Notes under the pieces: model-generated
Seen by the model: only the letters and a program-made list of their open reading frames with translations
The model's database searches: none
Told to the model about the DNA's origin: nothing
NCBI RefSeq assembly: GCF_000226975.2
Contig: NZ_CP019285.1
Coordinates: forward strand, 2,294,001 to 2,358,000
DNA from: Halobiforma lacisalsi AJ5
GTDB taxonomy: Archaea > Halobacteriota > Halobacteria > Halobacteriales > Natrialbaceae
Direction of reading: 5' to 3'
Length of the DNA stretch: 64,000 nt
Shown here: positions 36,049 to 44,742 of the stretch, one piece after another
Layout of the letters: every line of letters starts with the position of its first letter
Numbering within the stretch: position 1 is the stretch's first letter
Made by a program: the position numbers and the translations under genes

Positions 36049-37401
36049 TCACGAGTCACGAAGCGACTGGCGTGCGATCGTGCGTGCCGTCGAGGCGTCG
36101 AGTTCGTCGAACGTCTCGTCTTCCTCGAGCGTCTCGAGGACGGCCTCGACCGGCTCGGTGAACGTGAACATCAGGTGGACGCCACTTTTGAACCCGCCGC
36201 TCGTCCGCTCGCTCTCGAGGACGCCGTACGTGCCCGCCTTGTTGATGTGGCTGTTGACGGTCTCCTGGGTATACACGTCCCGGTCAGTGCGTTGGCAGAT
36301 CTCTCGATACAGCGCGTAGACCGCTGGACTCGGTGCAGCGCCGTCGTTTACGTCAGCGACGACTGCTGCAGCGTACAGCGAGAGTTTCTTCTGGAGCGTC
36401 ATCCCGCCGACCATCTCGAGCACGCGGTTTTTCACGACCGAATCGTTGGCCGCGTGGACGTGTTGTTCCGTGACGACCGTCTCTCCGTTCCTGTTTGCGA
36501 TCTCGCCCGCGTCGCGGAGCAGATCGATCGCTCGCCGTGCGTCGCCCTCGTTTTTGGCCCCGTAGGCAGCCACCAGTTCGATGACGCCGTCGTCGAGCGC
36601 GCCCTCTTTGAACGCGTCACGTCGACGGTTGAGGATCTCGATGAGTTCGTTGGCGTCGTAATCGGAGAAGTGAATGCCGGTCGGATTGTACGAACTATCG
36701 GTCCTGCTGTCGAGGTTTTCGCGGAACTTGGGGTGGTTCGTGATCACGACCGTCGAGACGAGCGTGTCGACGTGTTGTTCGGCCATCACCCGGCTCAGGC
36801 TGTAGAGCAATCGGGAGTACGCGGGCTCGTCTTCACCGACGCGGCCGGTGAGCGCGTCGATTTCGTCGAGGATGAACACGAGCGCGTCAAAGTGGCGGTC
36901 GACGATCTCGTAGAGCCGAACGTATTTCGCATCGGTAGAGACGCCCTTTCGCGGGATACCCCACTCGACGCCGGCTTTGTTGGCTGTCTGATGGCCGAGT
37001 TTCCAGACGGCGCGATCCAGTGAGTGTGACTCCATCGTCTTGAAGTTGACTGCGACGAAGTCGAAGGCGATATCGTTCTGGGTGGCACGTTCCGAGACCT
37101 TCTCGGCGACTGCTTTGACAGTGAGGCTCTTGCCGGTGCCGCTCGGTCCGTAGAGGAGGAGATCCGGGGGCCGTTCGCCGTCGAGGGTGTCGCGAAACGC
37201 GCGCGCTTCCGCGGCCAGTTGTTCGTCACGGCCGTAGATCCGGTTGTGATCGACGATCGTGTTGGAGTCGACGAGTTGCTTGTTCTCGAAGACGGTTCGT
37301 CGTTCGCCGTCGAGAATACTATCGACGATAGACGAGCCGGGAGAGTCCGCTGCCCCGTCATCGTCTTCGCCTCCTCGACCATCCGGGGACTCCTGCTTCA
37401 T
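36049..37401 (-). CDS. Orc1/Cdc6 origin-recognition protein
   Basis: 450 residues from ATG 37401; a GTG three codons upstream is less likely because a TATA-like GGTATTGAG sits about 25 bases before the ATG. The AAA+ ATPase has Walker A YGPSGTGKSLTVKA (about residues 83-96), Walker B ALVFILDEIDAL and sensor VVITNHPKF. The C-terminus (about 360-450) is a winged helix (YALYREICQ...TQETVNSHINKAGTYGVLESERTSGG). It should recognise origin repeats and load MCM. It reads away from a 0.6-kb repeat array that begins 35 bases upstream of its ATG. Haloarchaea have many Orc paralogues, each usually with its own origin. Confidence 0.93.
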   Translation of the reverse strand: MKQESPDGRGGEDDDGAADSPGSSIVDSILDGERRTVFENKQLVDSNTIVDHNRIYGRDEQLAAEARAFRDTLDGERPPDLLLYGPSGTGKSLTVKAVAEKVSERATQNDIAFDFVAVNFKTMESHSLDRAVWKLGHQTANKAGVEWGIPRKGVSTDAKYVRLYEIVDRHFDALVFILDEIDALTGRVGEDEPAYSRLLYSLSRVMAEQHVDTLVSTVVITNHPKFRENLDSRTDSSYNPTGIHFSDYDANELIEILNRRRDAFKEGALDDGVIELVAAYGAKNEGDARRAIDLLRDAGEIANRNGETVVTEQHVHAANDSVVKNRVLEMVGGMTLQKKLSLYAAAVVADVNDGAAPSPAVYALYREICQRTDRDVYTQETVNSHINKAGTYGVLESERTSGGFKSGVHLMFTFTEPVEAVLETLEEDETFDELDASTARTIARQSLRDS

Positions 37402-37410
37402 TGGCGGCAC

Positions 37411-38010
37411 TGCTCACTGACCCTCAATACCTTTTTCGAAATGAATGGGCCTCGGTCGAAATGAACAGTCCATGGTCGAAATGAAGCGGAACTACCGCCG
37501 ACGCCGAAACGAAGACACCGCTGTCGAACTGAAAATCGGGACGACCGTCATCGAAATGAAAGCCCCGTGTCCGAAATGAAGCTCGAGCGAACCGGAGTCG
37601 AAATGAATGCACCGTAATCGAAATGAAATGACTGGTATCCAACTGAAACCGATCGATGGGGAAGAGCGTTCCACTCTCCCACCGTAATCGAAATGAAACG
37701 GAGAACGAGACGTGTTAAGCGGAATCTGAACGGGCGGACGAGAGACGCTGGTCGGAGTGTGACTGGTGAACGAGACGTGCTGAGCGGTGTCTGAAACGAA
37801 AGACGAGAGACGCCGATCGGTGGTTCGACACCGTATTCGAAATGAATTCTCGCCCCACTCGTATTGGAACCGGATTTTCTCCCGTCTATACTGCTATACT
37901 CGACGAAATGCTGACCTCCACCCGAATTTCATTTCGAATACGGTGTGGGAGACCGATCTTCTAGATACTGTTGAAAGAGATTTCATTTCGAATGTAGTGT
38001 GAGGGAGGTC
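37411..38010. other. Candidate replication origin: array of TCGAAATGAA repeats beside orc1/cdc6
   Basis: This gene-free stretch carries ten exact copies of TCGAAATGAA. Eight are direct, starting at 37436, 37456, 37476, 37551, 37598, 37618, 37688 and 37837; two are inverted, at 37928-37937 and 37982-37991. Variants start at 37504, 37524, 37571, 37638 and 37791. Spacing is often exactly 20 bases. The two copies nearest the centre extend to a perfect 19-base inverted repeat, ACACCGTATTCGAAATGAA (37828-37846 and 37928-37946), flanking an 81-base, relatively AT-rich core, a plausible unwinding element. Direct and inverted recognition boxes around such a core, beside orc1/cdc6, are the standard haloarchaeal origin layout. 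An Orc autoregulatory or segregation site is the alternative. Confidence 0.7.
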
Positions 38011-38130
38011 CCTGGTAAAACGAAAACGGGGCCGTCTCGAGCGGGAACGAAACCAGGACGGGCGAGCGAGCACTAGCAGTTCGCAAGCCGACTGACTCGT
38101 TTCAGGACCGACCGTCTCGTCCGCACTGCA

Positions 38131-38382
38131 TCACTTCAGTCGAAACGGATTCCCGTCGTCCTCGTCCGCGTCGTCCTCGTCCGCGTCGTCCTCGTCCGCG
38201 TCGTCCTCGTCATCATCGCCTTCGTAGGGCCGTCGCGCCGTGATCGTCACCGTCGCCTCCGGATCGTCCTCGTCGGCCCATGGGCTGTCGTAGGCCGAAA
38301 TCTCGAGGTCCGTTACGTCCCATCCCTCCGCTTCGATGAGTTCGACCAGCCGGCGCTGGTCCGCGAGCATCTCGTCGTCCAT
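38131..38382 (-). CDS. Small acidic protein of unknown function
   Basis: 83 residues from ATG 38382. The first 55 residues ([54 protein letters not shown]) look like a small alpha-beta domain with host-like codon use; no family is recognised. The tail is an Asp/Glu/Ala repeat coded by four 15-base units and ends NGNPFRLK-like (GNPFRLK). It lies divergent from moaA. The start was chosen because upstream in-frame sequence overlaps the moaA promoter and coding start. Confidence 0.6.
   Translation of the reverse strand: MDDEMLADQRRLVELIEAEGWDVTDLEISAYDSPWADEDDPEATVTITARRPYEGDDDEDDADEDDADEDDADEDDGNPFRLK
38155..38214. repeat. 15-bp tandem repeat x4 coding an acidic tail
   Basis: Four units of GTCGTCCTCGTCCGC, the last slightly diverged, code for EDDAD-type repeats at the C-terminus of the small acidic protein. 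The unit keeps frame, so copy-number change only alters tail length. Confidence 0.9.
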
Positions 38383-38476
38383 GTGGGCGCGTTCGGGAGC
38401 CGTCGAGGTAGCTGTTACGCCGTTGATCGGAGACGAAACCAAAAATGGTTTCGGAGGGGCGAAAATACCCGTCGAG

Positions 38477-38482
38477 TTTAAG
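38477..38482 (+). promoter_or_regulatory. TATA-like element of moaA
   Basis: TTTAAG lies 25-30 bases upstream of ATG 38507, supporting that start over in-frame upstream codons. Confidence 0.5.
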
Positions 38483-38506
38483 CGGATTCGCCTGCAATCC
38501 GAGCGT

Positions 38507-39499
38507 ATGCTCACCGACGAGTTCGGACGCGAAGTAACGGGGGTTCGCGTCTCTCTTACCGACCGGTGTAACTTCGACTGTGTCTACTGCCACAACGAGG
38601 GGCTGGGCGACACGCGGGGCCCGATGGACCCACAGGACGACGAGATGGACACCGACGACGTCGTCCGCTTTCTCGAGGTCGCGGCCGAGTTCGACGTCGA
38701 CGCCGTCAAGTTCACCGGCGGCGAACCGATGCTCCGCCAGGATCTCGAGGAGATCATCGCACGAACGCCGGATCAGATGGAGGTCTCGCTGACGACCAAC
38801 GGGACCTTCCTCCCCGGCCGCGCCGAGGATCTGGTCGACGCCGACCTCGAGCGAGTCAACGTCTCCCAGGACGCGCTCGACCCCGAGGACTTCGCCGCCG
38901 TCACGCAAAGCGGCGCGTACGAGAAGGTCCTGGAGGGCGTCGAGGCCGCCCTCGAGGCAGGGCTCGATCCCGTGAAGCTCAATATGGTCGTCTTCGAGCA
39001 CACCGCGGGCTACGTCCCGGAGATGGTCGACCACGTCGCCGAAAACGAGGGGCTGCAACTCCAGCTTATCGAGTACATGCCGGAGCTCACCGGTCGGCCG
39101 GAGTGGAACATCGACATCCAGCGAGTCCACGACTGGCTCGCCGACCGGGCCGACGAGATCGAGCACCGGGAGATGCACGATCGGCGTCGCTACTGGGTGA
39201 GCGGAGAGGACGGTGACACGGGGAAAGGAATGGTCGAGATCGTCGATCCCGTCGAGAACCCCAACTTCTGTGCGAACTGCCACCGCGTTCGGGTTACCCA
39301 CGAGGGCTATCTCAAGGGCTGTCTCAACCGCAACGACGACCTCCGCTCGATGGGCGAAATGTCCAAACCCGAGATCCGGGACACGTTCCGCAAGACCGTC
39401 GAAAACCGCGTTCCCTACTACGGCGAGTACATGATCAGGAACGGCGACGGCGAGTGGGAGATCAACGAGAAGTACCTCGAGGAGTCGGTGCGAGCCTAG
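38507..39499 (+). CDS. moaA: GTP 3',8-cyclase
   Basis: 330 residues from ATG 38507. The radical-SAM cluster Cys residues are C21, C25 and C28 in [16 protein letters not shown], followed by [12 protein letters not shown]. The second 4Fe-4S cluster uses Cys residues in [20 protein letters not shown]. The enzyme turns GTP into the precursor of cyclic pyranopterin in molybdenum cofactor synthesis. The C-terminal GG tail seen in many MoaA proteins is absent; the chain ends ESVRA. No other moa gene is adjacent. Confidence 0.94.
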   Translation: MLTDEFGREVTGVRVSLTDRCNFDCVYCHNEGLGDTRGPMDPQDDEMDTDDVVRFLEVAAEFDVDAVKFTGGEPMLRQDLEEIIARTPDQMEVSLTTNGTFLPGRAEDLVDADLERVNVSQDALDPEDFAAVTQSGAYEKVLEGVEAALEAGLDPVKLNMVVFEHTAGYVPEMVDHVAENEGLQLQLIEYMPELTGRPEWNIDIQRVHDWLADRADEIEHREMHDRRRYWVSGEDGDTGKGMVEIVDPVENPNFCANCHRVRVTHEGYLKGCLNRNDDLRSMGEMSKPEIRDTFRKTVENRVPYYGEYMIRNGDGEWEINEKYLEESVRA

Positions 39500-39504
39500 A
39501 ACCG

Positions 39505-39596
39505 ATCGGTCGAACGTCCCACTACGACTATCGACATCGGTCGAACGTCCCGCTACGACTATCGACATCGGTCGAACGTCCCACTACGACTATCGA
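39505..39596. repeat. 31-bp tandem repeat x3 at the moaA 3' end
   Basis: Three nearly identical 31-base units, beginning ATCGGTCGAACGTCCC and ending ACTACGACTATCGAC, differ by one base in the middle copy. They fill the whole gap between the convergent moaA and DUF7519-like genes, starting five bases after the moaA stop. No hairpin-plus-T-run terminator is seen elsewhere in the gap. Confidence 0.92.
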
Positions 39597-40334
39597 TTAT
39601 CGCCTGCGTGGCCCCCGCCGGCTCGAGCCCCACTTGCCGCCCCGTTTTCGCTTCGAACCCAGCCCGACCGTCAACAATACCGCCGCGAGCAACAGCAGAA
39701 CCAGCGCGGAAACGGGTTGGCCGCCGCTGCCGACGACGTAAATCGCGTAGCCGACGGTCGCCGACGCGAGCCCGACGACGAGACTCGAGGCCAGCCCGAC
39801 GGCCTCCAATCGCAGGGTCCGCGCTTCGCGGCCGAGTTGCTCGCCGAGGTCGATCGCGGCCTGGGCGCGATCCCAGGCGAGGACGGTCGCGACTGCCCCC
39901 ACGAGCGTCGGCTCGACCGCGGCCGCGCCGCCGGACGCCGGCGAACACCAGAACCGCTCCCGCGTCGGCCGTCCCGCGGTGTCCGACCGCGAGCGCGGTC
40001 CCGAGGAGGACGACTCCCGCGACACCGATCGCGACCGCAGTGACGGAGACGAGACCGGCCGCGAGCGTCGCGACGGCGGCCGCGACGAGGGCGGCGGCGC
40101 TCGAGGCCTCGGCTTGCGCGTGAGTTCGACTCCCTCCTCGAGATCGAGGTCGAGGTCGAGGTCCGCTGCGCCGCGGCTCGCCTCGGTCGGATCGTCCCCG
40201 TCGGATGGGGAGGAAGGTCCGGCACCCCGTTCCCTTTCTGACCTGGCGTCCGGTTCCTGCCGACCGTGGTTCGTGCCGGCCCCCGCAGCGTCGCCGTTCG
40301 CCTCGTCGGGACGGGTCTCGACCGGATCGCTCAT
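39597..40334 (-). pseudogene. Frameshifted DUF7519-like membrane protein
   Basis: Starts at ATG 40334, overlapping the stop of the DUF58 gene, and reads MSDPVETRPDEANGD to LDLDLDLEEGVEL in one frame. Near 40115-40125 the sequence that looks like protein moves to the -1 frame (AQAEASSAAALVAAAVATLAAGL, AVAIGVAGVVLLGTALAVGH), and near 39925-39940 it returns (VEPTLVGAVATVLAWDRAQAAIDLG to the end). In the nominal frame the middle is Arg/Ser/Pro-rich with no helix. So two compensating indels, real or sequencing errors, interrupt a four-helix protein. Programmed frameshifting twice is unlikely. As the last gene of the DUF4129-DUF58 cluster it would be a membrane accessory. Confidence 0.6.
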
Positions 40335-42355
40335 CGGAGCCCACCTCCGACCGCGGTGCCCGTCCGAGCGCCGGCCCGGCGCGCGAACACGTCGTCGATC
40401 GACTCGTCGACCGGCCAGTCGATGACCGGCACGCCGGCCCGCTCCAGGTCGAACCGGCGCACTCGCCTGGCGACTCGCGCCAGCCGCTGGCCGGCGGGCG
40501 CGCCGACCGTCGGATCGGAGCTGACGACCGTGACCGGGTGGCCGCGAGCCTCGAGCCGGCGGGCGATGTCGGCCGACCCGGCGTCACACAGCGGCGTCAG
40601 GAGGACGATCTGGGTCTCGGCTGAAAGCCGACGGCGCAGCGTCCGGAGCTGGGTCAGCCACGGCGTTTCCCGCTCCGGCGCGACCGCGTCGAACTGCGGG
40701 TGTGACGCCAGCAGCTCCCGGAACTCGAGTTCGTGGTGTCGGCCCGAGGCGGGCGCGAGCCAGCAGGGGTCGGTTCCCAGCAGCGGGTCGTCGTCGGAAC
40801 CGACCGGGCCCAGCCCAGCGAGACCGACGGAGTGACCGGCCTCGAGCAGGCTCGCACCGATCCGGCCCGCGGCGGCGAGCGACCGGTCGACGGCGTGGGT
40901 CGCGTCCGGCGCGGGCGCGAGGTAGGCCGCCTTCCGCGCGTCGACGAGGACGACCGCGCGGGCCGACCGTTCGGCGTGGAACTCGAGCGTGGTGAGTTCG
41001 CCCGTCTTGGCCCGGCGGTTCCAGTCGATGCGCGACAGCGGGTCGTTCGGACGGTACTCCCGGACGGAGTGGAACGTCGTCCCGGCCCCGCCCTCGGTCG
41101 TCGTCAGCCGGCCGGCGAAAGCGGTCGCGGTCGCCCGTAACGGTACCGCCGCGGCGAGCGGGCGCATCTCCGGTTCGCAGACGACGGTCGTCTCGCTCTC
41201 GATCCGGAACTCCTGTTCGGTCGACTGCGAGACGTCCCGTGCGATCGCGAGCGCGGGGTCGAACTCGTGGCTGCCCCGGCCGACGGAGGCGGTGTACTCG
41301 AGGGAGACGCTCTCGCCGGGCCGGAGCGCAGTGCCCAGTCGGCTCGTCCCCTCGGTGACCACGAGGCCGGGCGGGACCCCGTCGACGAACCGCAGATCGG
41401 GGACGAACCGGCCGCTCTCGTTCGTGATCTCGACGGCGACCTCGATCTCGTCGCCGGGTTCGGGCTCGTCGTCGCTGACCGTCCGCTCGACCGAAAGCGC
41501 GAGTTCGGGGGGCTCGAACGCGCGGGCGAAGCCGGCGTAGCCGACGCCGGCGACCCCGGCGATGAGGACTGCCGGCGACTCGACGGCGGCACCGACGCCG
41601 ACGGCGAGCAACGCGACGATGCCGATCCCCGACCAGTACTCGGTGGGGGCACGGCGGCCCTTCTCGATCCCGTCGACGTCGTCCGTCGTCGTCCGCCGTT
41701 GCTCCTCACTGGCGGCCGGCCGGCCGTAGTCGTACGCCGGCAGCGACGGGCCCCCGCCGTCGTCATCGTCGTCGTTGCTCTCGCCGCTCTCGTATCCCAC
41801 CCCGTCGATGGCGGCGACCGCGTGGCGAACGCCCCGCCGGAACTCCGTCTCGTACCCGCGCTCGAGGAAGTGCCCGACGCGCGATCGAAGCGACCGATCC
41901 GGCCGCTCGAGGCGATCGGAGAGGAAGCCGGCCGCGATCGGATCGTCCGTCCAGTCACCGTCCTCGAGGCGTTTTTCGGCGCTTTCGGGCGACTCCCCGT
42001 CGAACCGGGTGAGGACCGCGAGCGTCGCTTCGCGGAGGCCGGCCCGGAGTCGCCGGCCTCTGGTCGCCGGCGCGTGGCCGCCGCGGAGCCGCCGGAACGA
42101 CGAGACCGCGTCGGTGAGGTTCTCTCCGGGGACGGGCACGGCGGCGGTACGCTCGGGGTCGGGCGTGTCGAACTGCGAGCGGACTCCCCGTCGTCGGAGG
42201 AGGCCCCGGAGGCCGATCGCACCCGCGAGGACCGCCACGAGGACGACGAGGGCCTCCGAGAGGTCCAGCGAGACGAGGCCCGCGCTGACTGCGACAGCGG
42301 CGGCGAGCGTGACCGTGCCGGCGACGAGCCCGACGGTCCGGCGATCGACGCTCAT
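40331..42355 (-). CDS. DUF58 (MoxR-associated vWA-like) protein with fused N-terminal membrane domain
   Basis: 674 residues. Residues 1-190 have two helices (GLVAGTVTLAAAVAVSAGLV and ALVVLVAVLAGAIGLRGLL) and an ADP-ribosyl-free helical segment like the separate DUF7269 proteins of other haloarchaea. After an Asp-rich linker comes a second helix pair (near 245-280), a beta domain (ELALSVERTVSDDEPEPGDEIEVAVEITNES) and the DUF58 core FHSVREYRPNDPLSRIDWNRRAKTGEL followed by a vWA-like fold (RAVVLVDARKAAYL). DUF58 proteins work with MoxR ATPases in assembling cell-surface complexes. It overlaps both neighbours by four bases. Confidence 0.82.
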   Translation of the reverse strand: MSVDRRTVGLVAGTVTLAAAVAVSAGLVSLDLSEALVVLVAVLAGAIGLRGLLRRRGVRSQFDTPDPERTAAVPVPGENLTDAVSSFRRLRGGHAPATRGRRLRAGLREATLAVLTRFDGESPESAEKRLEDGDWTDDPIAAGFLSDRLERPDRSLRSRVGHFLERGYETEFRRGVRHAVAAIDGVGYESGESNDDDDDGGGPSLPAYDYGRPAASEEQRRTTTDDVDGIEKGRRAPTEYWSGIGIVALLAVGVGAAVESPAVLIAGVAGVGYAGFARAFEPPELALSVERTVSDDEPEPGDEIEVAVEITNESGRFVPDLRFVDGVPPGLVVTEGTSRLGTALRPGESVSLEYTASVGRGSHEFDPALAIARDVSQSTEQEFRIESETTVVCEPEMRPLAAAVPLRATATAFAGRLTTTEGGAGTTFHSVREYRPNDPLSRIDWNRRAKTGELTTLEFHAERSARAVVLVDARKAAYLAPAPDATHAVDRSLAAAGRIGASLLEAGHSVGLAGLGPVGSDDDPLLGTDPCWLAPASGRHHELEFRELLASHPQFDAVAPERETPWLTQLRTLRRRLSAETQIVLLTPLCDAGSADIARRLEARGHPVTVVSSDPTVGAPAGQRLARVARRVRRFDLERAGVPVIDWPVDESIDDVFARRAGARTGTAVGGGLR

Positions 42356-43338
42356 CGTTCCGACCCCCAGCGGCCGTCCGTGCCGGGGCCGGTCCCGTCC
42401 ACGTTTTCCGAAACTGAATCGCCGCTCTCCGAAACCGAACTCCGTTCCGCGTACGCGGCTTCGATCCGCCGCAGCACGCTCTTTGCCCGTTGCTCGCGCT
42501 CGGGGGTCGCCTCGGCGCTCCCGTAGCGGACGTCCTCGAACAGCTTCGTCAGTTCCTCGACGTGGTTCCGCTCGAGGCCGGCGTCGACCGCCGCGGCCGC
42601 GAACTCGCGGGGGGTGCTCGCGTCCGGCCGGTCGACCTCGAGGGGGCTGGTCATCTCCCGCCAGGCACGGTAGATCTCGTTGTCGACGTCGGTCGTGCTC
42701 TCGATTCGGTCGGCCGCCCGTCCTGCGGCGTTGCCGACGGCCGCGACGTGTTGGCCGGGTCGCTCGTCCTCGCCGTCGGGAGTCTCGGCCGCCGCAGCGT
42801 CGGTTTCGCCGTCGCGCCGGCTGAGAAGCAACCCGCCGAGGACGATGGCGGTGAGGACCGCGAGGGTGGCGAGCAGCGGTTCGACCGCCGGCGTCCCGTC
42901 GCCGTCCTCGCTGAAGCCGTCACCACTGCTCCCCTTGAGGGGTTCGCCGCCCGGGGCCATCGACGACGGGAAGATCGGATCGGCGTACCGGATGAAGAGA
43001 TAGACAGCCAGCATGACGACAAGGGACAACGCGAGCACGCGAAGCGCATCACGACGATGGGTCAGGAGGTACCAGACGACGATAACCGCGGCCAGAACGA
43101 GCAACGCGGCGATGAGATACTCGAGGAACGCGGGAACCTCCACGTGTTCGATGGGCGGGTCCTGTTCCGGTGGGGATTCGATTCCGCCCGGCGAACTCTG
43201 CCCTTCCGTGGAGCCGATCCCGCCGGAGCCGCCGATCTCGACGGGGGACTCGACCGTCGCGGCTGCGAGCCCGATGGCGACGATTCCGGCGACTGCGGCG
43301 ACCAGTCGAACGAGGAGGGGGCGGCGATTTCGGGGCAC
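42352..43338 (-). CDS. DUF4129 domain membrane protein
   Basis: 328 residues from GTG 43338. Helices lie near residues 8-27, 68-89, 97-113 and 152-170; the C-terminal cytoplasmic part contains IYRAWREMTSPLEVDRPDASTPREFAAAAVDAGLE...LTKLFEDVRYGSAEAT, the DUF4129 signature, a domain also found with transglutaminase-like proteins in bacteria. It is the first gene of a three-gene unit (DUF4129, DUF58, frameshifted DUF7519-like). In relatives a MoxR ATPase gene usually belongs to this cluster; none is adjacent here. Confidence 0.8.
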   Translation of the reverse strand: MPRNRRPLLVRLVAAVAGIVAIGLAAATVESPVEIGGSGGIGSTEGQSSPGGIESPPEQDPPIEHVEVPAFLEYLIAALLVLAAVIVVWYLLTHRRDALRVLALSLVVMLAVYLFIRYADPIFPSSMAPGGEPLKGSSGDGFSEDGDGTPAVEPLLATLAVLTAIVLGGLLLSRRDGETDAAAAETPDGEDERPGQHVAAVGNAAGRAADRIESTTDVDNEIYRAWREMTSPLEVDRPDASTPREFAAAAVDAGLERNHVEELTKLFEDVRYGSAEATPEREQRAKSVLRRIEAAYAERSSVSESGDSVSENVDGTGPGTDGRWGSER

Positions 43339-43453
43339 CTGTCATCCGCTCGTAGCAGCCCCTTGATAATAAAGGCAACCGGAGTGTGACCAGTTCGCAG
43401 GCGTGAGTCGGTCGCGTGGGATGGGCGGGCGACCGCCCGGGAGTATCGTTGCG

Positions 43454-43461
43454 CTTAAGTA
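43454..43461 (+). promoter_or_regulatory. TATA-like element ahead of tRNA-Ser and the rps13 operon
   Basis: CTTAAGTA lies about 85 bases before the tRNA. Initiation about 25 bases later would give a precursor containing tRNA-Ser and probably rps13. Confidence 0.4.
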
Positions 43462-43544
43462 CAAGACGGGGGTACGTTCTGGTGCGATACGTGTAGGGGA
43501 GCGATCCCCGAGTCCGAGAGGGCGATGATAGGAACGCACACGGT

Positions 43545-43627
43545 GTCGTGGTAGCCAAGCGGCCCAAGGCGCATGGTTGCTAACCATGTGGCGTCAAGCC
43601 TCCGGGGTTCGAATCCCCGCCACGACG
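43545..43627 (+). tRNA. tRNA-Ser (GCT anticodon)
   Basis: Class II tRNA of 83 bases. Acceptor GTCGTGG pairs with CCACGAC, with discriminator G at 43627. The anticodon stem CATGG/CCATG encloses TTGCTAA with anticodon GCT at 43579-43581. A long variable arm (GTGGCGTCAAGCCTC region) and T arm CGGGG-TTCGAAT-CCCCG follow. CCA is not encoded. It lies 72 bases upstream of rps13. Confidence 0.95.
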
Positions 43628-43699
43628 TCGGACTTACCGGACTGGCTTTCTGCCAGTCGCATTTGCAACGCCTGCAGACCAGACACAGATACACGATAC

Positions 43700-44215
43700 A
43701 TGAGCGCGGAAGAACCCCAAGAGCAAGACGAGGACGAAGACCTTCAGTACTTCGTCCGTATCGGTCAAACCGACCTCGACGGGACGAAGTCGGTCGAGCG
43801 CTCGCTGTCGGAGATGAACGGGATCGGTCGCCGAACCGCCCGACTCATCGCCGAGAAAGCGGGCGTCGACCGAACGGCGACGTTCGGTCGACTCGACGAC
43901 GACGTCATCGACGAGGTCGTCGAACTCGTAGAGAACTACGCGGACGAAGTTCCTGACTGGCTCAACAACCGCCAGTCGGACTTCTACAGCGGCGAAACGA
44001 CCCACGAGATCGGCAACGATCTCGAGCTGACCCGCCAGCACGACATCAACCGGATGAAGATGATCGACTCCTACAGGGGAGTTCGACACAAGCGCGGGCA
44101 GAAGGTTCGCGGTCAGCGGACCAAGTCCACCGGTCGTACGGAGGGCACCATCGGGGTCAACGTCGAAGAGATCCGCGAAGAAGAAGCCGAAGCCGGCGAG
44201 GAGGAGGGTGAATAA
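43700..44215 (+). CDS. rps13: 30S ribosomal protein S13
   Basis: 171 residues from ATG 43700. The body YFVRIGQTDLDGTKSVERSLSEMNGIGRRTARLIAEKAGVD and the basic DSYRGVRHKRGQKVRGQRTKSTGRT are the uS13 signatures; the basic block contacts 16S rRNA and the P-site tRNA. The short N-terminal extension and C-terminal tail are acidic, as usual in haloarchaea. First protein of rps13-rps4-rps11-rpoD, the conserved archaeal alpha-type operon, three bases before rps4. Confidence 0.97.
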   Translation: MSAEEPQEQDEDEDLQYFVRIGQTDLDGTKSVERSLSEMNGIGRRTARLIAEKAGVDRTATFGRLDDDVIDEVVELVENYADEVPDWLNNRQSDFYSGETTHEIGNDLELTRQHDINRMKMIDSYRGVRHKRGQKVRGQRTKSTGRTEGTIGVNVEEIREEEAEAGEEEGE

Positions 44216-44217
44216 CG

Positions 44218-44739
44218 ATGCCACTCGGAACCGACACCAAACAGTACGAGACGCCGAATCACCCCTACCAGGGTGAGCGCATCGCCACCGAACACTCCCT
44301 CATCGACCGCTACGGCCTCAAGAACAAGGAGGAACTCTGGCGGGCCCAGTCCGAGCTTCGTTCCTACCGGCGCGAGGCTCGAGACCTGCTCGGCCAGGCC
44401 CAGGGAGACGAAACCGTCATCGAACGCTCCGAGGAGTTCGTCGGCCGCCTCAAGCGCGTCGGCATCCTCGACGAGGGTGACGAACTCGGCGACGTCCTCG
44501 GTCTCGAGATCGAGGACATTCTCGAGCGCCGTCTCCAGACGGTCGTCTACCGCAAGGGACTCGCGAACACGACCGAACAGGCCCGACAGTTCATCACGCA
44601 CGGGCACGTGACGGTCGACGGCCAGCGCCACCGGGTCCCGTCGTACGTCGTCGACGTCGACGAGGAGGACCTCGTCGCGTTCGACGAGAACAGTCCGCTC
44701 GCGGACGAACTCCACCCAGAGCGCGCGGAGGGTCAGTAA
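44218..44739 (+). CDS. rps4: 30S ribosomal protein S4
   Basis: 173 residues. It is the archaeal uS4 with the S4 RNA-binding domain in LERRLQTVVYRKGLANTTEQARQFITHGHVTVDGQRHRVPSYVV. It begins the assembly of the 30S body by binding 16S rRNA. The archaeal N-terminus (PLGTDTKQYETPNHPYQGERI) lacks the bacterial zinc finger. Tightly spaced between rps13 and rps11. Confidence 0.97.
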   Translation: MPLGTDTKQYETPNHPYQGERIATEHSLIDRYGLKNKEELWRAQSELRSYRREARDLLGQAQGDETVIERSEEFVGRLKRVGILDEGDELGDVLGLEIEDILERRLQTVVYRKGLANTTEQARQFITHGHVTVDGQRHRVPSYVVDVDEEDLVAFDENSPLADELHPERAEGQ

Positions 44740-44742
44740 ACC

